Source of the DNA: Syntrophobacteraceae bacterium | Lineage (GTDB): Bacteria > Desulfobacterota > Syntrophobacteria > Syntrophobacterales > Syntrophobacteraceae | DNA: 41,677 bases | Assembly (NCBI GenBank): GCA_003165235.1 | Contig: PLSV01000382.1 | Location: forward strand, 42,214 to 83,890 | Direction: 5' to 3' | Shown: in pieces, positions 16,705 to 22,616 of the stretch | Position numbering within the stretch: the stretch's first letter is position 1 | Layout: the number at the start of each line of letters is the position of its first letter | Program-made: the position numbers and the translations under genes | The notes under the pieces: generated by a model | Told to the model about the DNA's origin: nothing | Seen by the model: only the letters and a program-made list of their open reading frames with translations | Databases searched by the model: none

Positions 16705-16749
16705 ACCTCCACAGGTCTTGTGCCGGCAAATTCAGCGTCCTGTGGAGGT
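16705..16749 (-). promoter_or_regulatory. Ribosome-binding-site-sequestering hairpin (riboswitch expression platform)
   Basis: On the minus strand ACCTCCACAGG (16749-16739) is perfectly complementary to CCTGTGGAGGT (16715-16705), which contains the GGAGGT ribosome binding site of the adhesin gene. The 11-bp stem with a 23-nt loop would block translation. It lies directly between the GEMM aptamer and the ATG, as expected of a translational expression platform. Confidence 0.75.
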
Positions 16750-16755
16750 GCTGCA

Positions 16756-16856
16756 TCCGCCCAGCGGTCCTGCGACCGTATCCCGGCGCTCCGAGACTTA
16801 GGCCAGTGACTTTGCGTCCCGCGCTTTCACGCAGTTTGCCTTTTATGGAGTGGTGC
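16756..16856 (-). promoter_or_regulatory. c-di-GMP-I (GEMM-I) riboswitch aptamer
   Basis: The minus strand shows the GEMM-I core in order: 'AAAGGCAAACTGCG', a GAAA tetraloop, 'CGCGGGACGCAAAG', then 'GGCCTAAG' followed by a GC-rich hairpin (CGGTC-GCAG-GACCG). GGCAAAC, GNRA loop, GGGACGCAAAG and GGCCTA are the conserved landmarks of this class, where c-di-GMP binds between two stems docked through the GAAA loop. The first stem CTGCG/CGCGG is intact apart from one G-U pair. The exact ends are approximate. It lies in the 5' leader of the secreted multi-domain protein. Confidence 0.92.
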
Positions 16857-16882
16857 AAATCAATACTGCCGCCCAAGGTGGG

Positions 16883-16898
16883 AGCAAATACGGCGCCA
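16883..16898 (-). promoter_or_regulatory. Sigma-54-type -24/-12 promoter
   Basis: The minus strand reads TGGCGC-CGTAT-TTGCT, matching TGGCAC-N5-TTGCW at 10 of 11 defined positions, including the invariant GG and GC. Transcription should begin about 12 nt downstream, near 16872, just before the riboswitch aptamer. XrtA/PEP-CTERM systems are known to use RpoN with a PrsK/PrsR-type activator; those regulators are not in the window. Confidence 0.6.
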
Positions 16899-17413
16899 AG
16901 CCGCCAACCTGCTCCGGGAAGATCACCCCAAGTGTTATGCAGCAGGCGTTTGGTCAGAATGAAAACTTCGGGTTGAATGCTCAAATCTCGGGCAGGATGG
17001 CTTAATTCTAAATTACATCCCCTTCCAGATTACAGTTCGGTAATAACCGTTTCCCGGACACATAGGCAGCGCCGTCTTCCATGGCGGCGCTTGGGTGATA
17101 TGGGTAATCCTTGCAATTGTCGCCCGGTCGAGGCACAATCATAAGCTGCCGATTTTAGCGCACAGTTCCTTCCCGGTATCCCCCGGGAGCATGGGGAGAC
17201 CGTCGCGCTTCCGCTGCTGCAGAAAGACCCGTATGTTTGGCTCGGGCGCGCGAAGGCCAATTTGGCTGAGCCTTCGGCGCCATAAATTAAGAAATTCATA
17301 TGGGGGGCGGGCAGGAGTGCTCACCGGGGTGGCAATAACGGTAGAGCTACAAACTCCATCGGTCTATGCATTTTCCCGGGTCCTGCAATGACTCAATCCG
17401 AGGGCTGATTTCA
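16899..17413. other. Divergent intergenic region
   Basis: This gap lies between the riboswitch-controlled gene and the epimerase gene. A 7-bp hairpin (AGCGCCG at 17068-17074 with CGGCGCT at 17085-17091, 10-nt loop) is visible but belongs to no RNA family I recognise. Open frames here lack conserved features. The epimerase promoter must lie here but has no clear consensus. Confidence 0.4.
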
Positions 17414-18448
17414 ATGGATCTCAGGAAACCCATTCTGGTGACAGGCGCGGCCGGTTTCATCGGTTTTCATATAGCCTTGAAGATGCTCGAAGCGGGATGG
17501 ATTGTGACAGGTCTGGACAGTATCAACGACTATTATGATGTAAGGCTTAAGCAGGACAGGCTTTCTTTGCTTCTCCAATATCCCGGATTTAAGTTTTTCA
17601 AACTTAGCCTGGAGGACCATTCTTCAGTTGAAGAGTTGTTTGAAGAGTATTCCTTTGACATAGTGGCGCACATGGCTGCTCAGGCTGGAGTTCGCTATTC
17701 CCTTACCAATCCGCGCGCTTATATCCAAAGCAATATCGACGGCTTTTTAAACCTGCTCGAGTGTTGCAGGCACAGTGGAGTCAAGCATCTGGTCTTTGCC
17801 TCATCGAGTTCCGTCTATGGCGCAAACGAGAAGGTCCCCTTCTCCGTGCACGATAACGTGGACCACCCGCTCTCCCTTTATGCGGCCACCAAGAAAGCAA
17901 ACGAACTGATGGCCCACACGTACGCCCACCTGTATGGAATCGCCTCTACAGGCTTGCGCTTTTTTACCGTTTACGGTCCGTGGGGACGTCCGGACATGGC
18001 TCTTTTTCTTTTTACTCGCGCAATACTGGCAGGGGAACCGATCAAGATATTTAACAGAGGTCTTATGAGCCGCGATTTTACCTACGTTGACGATGCTGTC
18101 GAAGCAATATTGCGGCTAATCGATCATCCTCCTGTTGCAGACCCGAAATGGGACGGACTCAGGCCGGACCCCGGCACCAGTTTCGCTCCCTACAGGATCT
18201 ATAACATAGGGAACAATAAGCCCGTCCAGCTTCTCGAATTTGTATCGGTAATTGAGGATTGCCTCCAAATGAAGGCCCAAAAGGAATTTCTTCCTATGCA
18301 GCCCGGCGATGTCCGGATGACCTGTGCGGATACTCAGGACCTCGCACGCGATTTCGGCTTCCACCCCCGGACCCCGCTGCGCCAGGGGATAACGAGTTTC
18401 ATAGCCTGGTACAGACAATACTATGGACGCCGCGGGAACAAAGATTAG
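17414..18448 (+). CDS. UDP-glucuronate 4-epimerase-like NAD-dependent sugar-nucleotide epimerase
   Basis: A 344-residue extended short-chain dehydrogenase. The NAD-binding motif is G11-A-A-G-F-I-G17, 'AAQAGVRYS' follows near residue 90, catalytic Ser/Tyr/Lys lie in 'FASSSSVYG' and Y156-A-A-T-K160, and 'FFTVYGPWGRPDMA' near 190 is typical of UDP-glucuronate 4-epimerases (CapI/LpsL group). The predicted reaction is UDP-GlcA to UDP-GalA. The start at 17414 has GAGGG about 9 nt upstream; an earlier ATG at 17366 would add 16 unconserved residues. It stands alone on the plus strand and converges on the PEP-CTERM gene with 26 nt between stops. It probably feeds a sugar precursor to the exopolysaccharide. 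Confidence 0.9.
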   Translation: MDLRKPILVTGAAGFIGFHIALKMLEAGWIVTGLDSINDYYDVRLKQDRLSLLLQYPGFKFFKLSLEDHSSVEELFEEYSFDIVAHMAAQAGVRYSLTNPRAYIQSNIDGFLNLLECCRHSGVKHLVFASSSSVYGANEKVPFSVHDNVDHPLSLYAATKKANELMAHTYAHLYGIASTGLRFFTVYGPWGRPDMALFLFTRAILAGEPIKIFNRGLMSRDFTYVDDAVEAILRLIDHPPVADPKWDGLRPDPGTSFAPYRIYNIGNNKPVQLLEFVSVIEDCLQMKAQKEFLPMQPGDVRMTCADTQDLARDFGFHPRTPLRQGITSFIAWYRQYYGRRGNKD

Positions 18449-18474
18449 AAGCGCTTAGTTCCAGGACTGCCTTT

Positions 18475-19362
18475 TTACAGTTGGCGGCAAGGTTTTTTGA
18501 TACGTTTTGCGACTTTCCGGCATATCAGTATGCCGGCCATTCCGCCTGCCAACAGAAGCAGGCTGGAAGGCTCAGGAACTGGTGGAGAAGGGGGAGTAAT
18601 AGGCGGCGGACTGGGTCCCGACGGGATGATAAACGGGATAATAGGGATCAGAGGAATCAAGGCAAGCCAGGGAGGGAGGAAAAAGCCTGTTGCTCCCACG
18701 ACCGCCGGCGGGGCGGCAAAAACTGGAGCCGCCGGGATAACGACAGCCGCCGGGATTATGAATTCCAGGAACACCGGCTGCTTTTTCCCCTCATTCTGAC
18801 AAATGATGGCTACGAGTTCACCTTCTGCCGGTATGTAATCTTTTCCTTTCAGGTTCGCCTCTTCGACAAGTTGGGTTGCTTCCACGCTAAGCGTCTTCTG
18901 ATGCTCACCATCTGCGAAATGCCAGATTGCCTGCTGGATGTCTTTTTTGGACCCGCTTTTATGATTGATGATATAGTTAATCTGGTTCCATTCCATAGCC
19001 TTGAATTCAGGGGGAAGGTTAGGATCATAGCAGTTGTAAAGTCTAACCTTATGAATTGCGTTCCTGCGGATCGGCTTATGCTTCGCCAGACACCATGCCT
19101 TATAGGATTCGAAATCCACAAGGTCATACCCGTATCTGACGTCCAGGAAGAACAACTCGAATCGGCTGTCTGTTCCCGACCTTATAAACATCTCAACTGT
19201 TGAGTCGGGGATTTTGGCCGACGGTGGACTCGGCAGGACGCCTCCCGTAATTGGATCGCCTGCGTGGATGTCCGGCTCAGGGACCGATTCGATGGGGACC
19301 CCAAAACCCGGGCTGGGTGATAATAAGGTAAAAATGAGAACAAGGATCAAAGCTGCGCGCAT
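18475..19362 (-). CDS. PEP-CTERM surface protein with a thioester-adhesin-like domain
   Basis: A 295-residue exported protein with a signal peptide (residues 1-21). The middle (about 65-150) resembles the thioester domain of Gram-positive adhesins: Cys91 in 'AWCLAKHK' and Gln143 in I-Q-Q-A-I-W-H-F could form the internal Cys-Gln thioester that captures host or surface amines. Then come a hydrophobic, Pro-rich stretch (about 200-260) and a canonical PEP-CTERM sorting signal (V-P-E-P at 262-265, hydrophobic helix, then 'CRKVAKRIKK'), the substrate of exosortase XrtA. The export signal fits the EPS locus; XrtA itself is not in the window. The thioester assignment is pattern-based and needs a profile search. 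Confidence 0.82.
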   Translation of the reverse strand: MRAALILVLIFTLLSPSPGFGVPIESVPEPDIHAGDPITGGVLPSPPSAKIPDSTVEMFIRSGTDSRFELFFLDVRYGYDLVDFESYKAWCLAKHKPIRRNAIHKVRLYNCYDPNLPPEFKAMEWNQINYIINHKSGSKKDIQQAIWHFADGEHQKTLSVEATQLVEEANLKGKDYIPAEGELVAIICQNEGKKQPVFLEFIIPAAVVIPAAPVFAAPPAVVGATGFFLPPWLALIPLIPIIPFIIPSGPSPPPITPPSPPVPEPSSLLLLAGGMAGILICRKVAKRIKKPCRQL

Positions 19363-19838
19363 CTGCTTCTCTAGTTTCCCAAATTCCTCAGAACATGCAA
19401 AAATTATCTAGTCGAGTCTGCTATATAAAGGGCCTGATAATATAATGACACAAAAATACGCCACAATTTCAGCCTGTTGTTCGCCATATTCCCGAGCGTC
19501 AAAATTCCCGCTAAGGTTCCGAACTTGTGGCTTAACGGTAATTACTCCATATTTTCGGCTACCTGGATGTCAGAAATTCCCCCGTTTGGAAAAGTTCAGG
19601 GCTTCATCTCCAACACCACGACGCCTAATACTACGAGGGGCTACATTAATGATGCCAAAATAAAAATGTAAGGGGGATATTACGAAGTATATAGCGGGTA
19701 TTTACTATACCTAAAATATCTAAAACACATTTACTTTCAGCTACTTATTTCGACATGGCGTTTTTTGGGGCATGCGCGTCTATCAGCAAAATATCTGGAA
19801 ACTACAGGCCTGCCGGATAACCCTTGCCGGAACCAGGT
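19363..19838. other. 476-nt AT-richer intergenic region
   Basis: This is the only markedly AT-rich gap in the window, between the PEP-CTERM gene and the histidine kinase gene. Two overlapping plus-strand frames of 64-72 codons end near 19663-19671. One ends in 'GFISNTTTPNTTRGYIND', which looks protein-like, but it has no ribosome binding site or recognised homology and may be a remnant. No promoter is clear. Confidence 0.3.
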
Positions 19839-21533
19839 CTATTTCTTCTTTTTCTTCTTTTTCGTCTCCAGCCTCTGAACCGTCTCGGCTGAAGGCGCCG
19901 GCGGCTGGTCCGGAACCGCGCGAAGCGGACTCGTCCCCACGGGGAAAATCAGCCGGAAAGTGGTCCCTTCTCCAGGGGTGGAATCCAGTTCCATAAGAGC
20001 GCCGTGTTCTTCGATTATCCGCCTCGATATACTGAGACCCATTCCAGTCCCTTCAGGTTTTCGCGTAAAGAAAGGGTCGAAGATGCGGCCTTTGTCTTCC
20101 TCCAGAATGCCGACCCCCGAGTCCTGAATCTCAAAGATTTGCCCCTGCTCCTGGCGCCAAGAAGTTCTTATCCTCAATTTTCCGCCCCCCGGCATCGCCT
20201 CGATGGAATTGATTATCAGGTTCATCAACACCTGGCAGATCTGATTGAAATCCATGACGGCAGGGGGTATGTCCGGCCACAGATCGACCGAGACTTCAGC
20301 ATTGGCCTTGATGAAGTACATCTTCGACATATCCAGGCAATGGCGCACGACTTCATTCAGGCTATGGGGCACGAACTGAGGATCGCGAGGCCGCGCGAAA
20401 TGGAGCACCTGCTGGATGATGCGGTCCATCTTCCGTATCTGCTCGAATACGTCTTCGAACATCTCCTGCTGGGCCGGTTGTAATTCCAACTCACGCCGAA
20501 GCATCTGGGTATTGAAGTTTACAGTCGCCAGCGGGTTTCGAATTTCGTGAGCGATACCAGCGGCCAGCGTCCCCAGCGCCTTGAGGCGCGCCGACTGCTG
20601 AAGCCGTTCTTCGAGTTTTCTGGCTTCAGTGGCGTCCTTCTCATAATAGATCACGCGCTCAAGATCTCCGGCCACGTTGAACACTGGAAATGCATGATAG
20701 TGGTAGTAGCCTCCCCAGCGGGGGTGGGGCCCCTCCCTGCGAATGGGCTGGGCCCCCCACAGGCATGCCCAAATGGGACACTCCATATGGGGCTGCTCGG
20801 TCCCGTAGATTACCTGAGGGTATTTTCGCCCGACCAGTTTCGGCCCGTAAACCATCTCGCTGGTGCGGTTCACTCGATAAATCCGCATCTTGTTATCGAT
20901 CAGGAAAATGGCGTCCTGAATGGCGTCAAAGCTGATCTCCAGCTCGCTCTTCGCACGTTCCACCGAGTCGAAGAGCATCGCGTTCTGGATGGAAACCCCG
21001 AGCTGATTCCCGATGGCCCTTAGAAGTTCGGTTTGCCTTGCTCCTAACTTATATGTTCCATCATTGGTGACGTAAAGCAGCCCCAGGACATTCTTGCGTG
21101 ACATAAGGGGGATGCAGATGATTTCATCGACTCCCTCCTCTTTCACGCGCTCGCGCAGGGCGAAAAAAGTAAGCTTTGAGATTGGAAACCACCTGATCGG
21201 GTCCTGATCTTTGTACCTGCCCATCACCTCTGAGGTCATGGTCAGGTACTGGATGCTGTTGAGCATGGTTGGCGAAAATCCGTGAGAAGCCGCAAGATCG
21301 AGCAGCCATTTCTCACCGGCTGATTCTTTGACGAGGTACAGGGCCCCCATCTTGAACTTAAGGGTCTCCAGAATATTGGAAAGAGCGAGTTCGAGAACAT
21401 CCTGAAGATACGGTGAACTGTAGAGGGCCGAAGAGATATCGTAGAGAATCTGGAGTTCCAATTGCCTCGTCAAATTTTGCCGGCTACGCTTTACGGAGTT
21501 AGCGTCAATGGTCTTTGACATATTTGACTTCAT
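19839..21533 (-). CDS. Orphan soluble sensor histidine kinase (GAF-PAS-HisKA-HATPase)
   Basis: A sensor kinase of about 564 residues with no membrane segment. It has an N-terminal GAF domain (about 30-190), a PAS domain (about 200-305) containing 'MECPIWACLW' with two cysteines, and a dimerisation/phosphoacceptor domain with His331 (long-frame numbering) in 'GIAHEIRNPLATVNF'. The ATPase domain follows, with the N-box ('LMNLIINSIEAMPGG'), 'DSGVGI' and 'GTGMGLSISRRIIEEHG'. The tail ends in a run of seven lysines. No response regulator is adjacent, so the partner is unknown. It is not PrsK, which has an N-terminal membrane region. The start is uncertain within about 20 nt (TTG 21539, ATG 21533, ATG 21521). 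Confidence 0.92.
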   Translation of the reverse strand: MKSNMSKTIDANSVKRSRQNLTRQLELQILYDISSALYSSPYLQDVLELALSNILETLKFKMGALYLVKESAGEKWLLDLAASHGFSPTMLNSIQYLTMTSEVMGRYKDQDPIRWFPISKLTFFALRERVKEEGVDEIICIPLMSRKNVLGLLYVTNDGTYKLGARQTELLRAIGNQLGVSIQNAMLFDSVERAKSELEISFDAIQDAIFLIDNKMRIYRVNRTSEMVYGPKLVGRKYPQVIYGTEQPHMECPIWACLWGAQPIRREGPHPRWGGYYHYHAFPVFNVAGDLERVIYYEKDATEARKLEERLQQSARLKALGTLAAGIAHEIRNPLATVNFNTQMLRRELELQPAQQEMFEDVFEQIRKMDRIIQQVLHFARPRDPQFVPHSLNEVVRHCLDMSKMYFIKANAEVSVDLWPDIPPAVMDFNQICQVLMNLIINSIEAMPGGGKLRIRTSWRQEQGQIFEIQDSGVGILEEDKGRIFDPFFTRKPEGTGMGLSISRRIIEEHGALMELDSTPGEGTTFRLIFPVGTSPLRAVPDQPPAPSAETVQRLETKKKKKKK

Positions 21534-21575
21534 TTTCAATAACGCTTCTGCCGGATGATTTGTGACAATGCGGGA

Positions 21576-22511
21576 TCAGGGCCTGGCCGAACGGCTTTTC
21601 ATTGCTTCCCATTGAGCATGAATCACCCGAGCTAGGCGTATGGACGCGGCATCGACCATTTTCCCATCCAGGGCGAGCGATCCCAGTCCCGCCGCCCGAG
21701 CCTGCTCATAGGCCTCCAGGATCCTTGCGGAACGTTGGAAATCTTCCTCAGAAGGAGAATAGACTTCATTTACAATTGCAACCTGATCCGGGTGAATCAC
21801 CCACTTGCCGTCGTAGCCCAGCGCGGCGCTCATCAGGCACGAACGCCTCAGGCCTTCGGGGTCTTTGTAGTCTCCATAAGGGGCGTCAATAGCTGAAAGA
21901 CCCGCAGCCTTGGCCGCCACCGCCATCCGGCTTAATGGAAAATGGAACCTGTGGCCGGGGTAGAAATCCTCATCCTCGCCGTGACCCCCGACACCTTTAC
22001 TCAACATGGTCAGCGAAGCGCTGTAATCAGCAACCCCAAATACGAGCGTCTCAACCCGCGGCGAGCTGAATGCGATTTCCCCGGCCCTGAGCATTCCGGA
22101 CGCCGTTTCTATTGAAGGTTCAAGCCCAATCGGCCTTTTAAAGCCCATCCGAAGCTCTATCTGACTCAGCAGGTAGTCGATCGCCTTTATTTCCGCCGGG
22201 TCATCGACTTTTGGCACAACCATCGTATCAATATATTCGCCCGCTTCCTCGACCACATCAATTATATCACGGTAGGCAAAGGGAGTATCCATCGCATTGA
22301 TGCGAACCGACCTGAGCTTTCCTCTCCAGTCCTGTTCCCTGAAAGTGGAGATAGCCCGTTTGCGGGCCTCCTCTTTTTCGCTGACCGGAACGGAATCTTC
22401 GAGGTCCAGCATGATAACGTCGGCATCGAGTTTGAAGGCCTTGGAGACCATCTTTTCGCGGTTTGCAGGAACAGAAATTATCGAGCGGCGAAGGCAAGTT
22501 GGGTTTTTCAT
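21576..22511 (-). CDS. HpcH/HpaI aldolase / citrate lyase beta-subunit-like (CitE-like) acyl-CoA lyase
   Basis: A CitE/malyl-CoA lyase superfamily TIM-barrel protein of 311 residues. Landmarks are 'RRSIISVPANREKMVSKAF', 'ADVIMLDLEDSVP' with the metal-region Asp/Glu, 'RINAMDTPF', 'VVPKVDDPAE', 'EPSIETASGML' and 'WVIHPDQVAIVN'. The family cleaves or forms citryl-CoA, malyl-CoA or beta-methylmalyl-CoA; no CitF or CitD partner is nearby, so a malyl-CoA-type lyase is more likely than citrate lyase. The start at 22511 has GGAG 6 nt upstream; the upstream extension to 22598 is not family-like. It lies 105 nt downstream of ppdK and may be cotranscribed, linking C3/C4 acid metabolism. Confidence 0.88.
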   Translation of the reverse strand: MKNPTCLRRSIISVPANREKMVSKAFKLDADVIMLDLEDSVPVSEKEEARKRAISTFREQDWRGKLRSVRINAMDTPFAYRDIIDVVEEAGEYIDTMVVPKVDDPAEIKAIDYLLSQIELRMGFKRPIGLEPSIETASGMLRAGEIAFSSPRVETLVFGVADYSASLTMLSKGVGGHGEDEDFYPGHRFHFPLSRMAVAAKAAGLSAIDAPYGDYKDPEGLRRSCLMSAALGYDGKWVIHPDQVAIVNEVYSPSEEDFQRSARILEAYEQARAAGLGSLALDGKMVDAASIRLARVIHAQWEAMKSRSARP

Positions 22512-22616
22512 GTGATCTCCGTCAGATATGGAAGCAGCTTTAACCACGGGAAGCGCTATGCTGAGTCGGCTAAATCCGCACAAGCGCAAGCAACACAATA
22601 GGGTTGCCTGTCAGCC

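Noticed and set aside
17041..17110. Hairpin region considered as a second riboswitch
   Set aside because: It lacks the conserved core of GEMM, cobalamin or other classes I know; only a 7-bp stem is evident.
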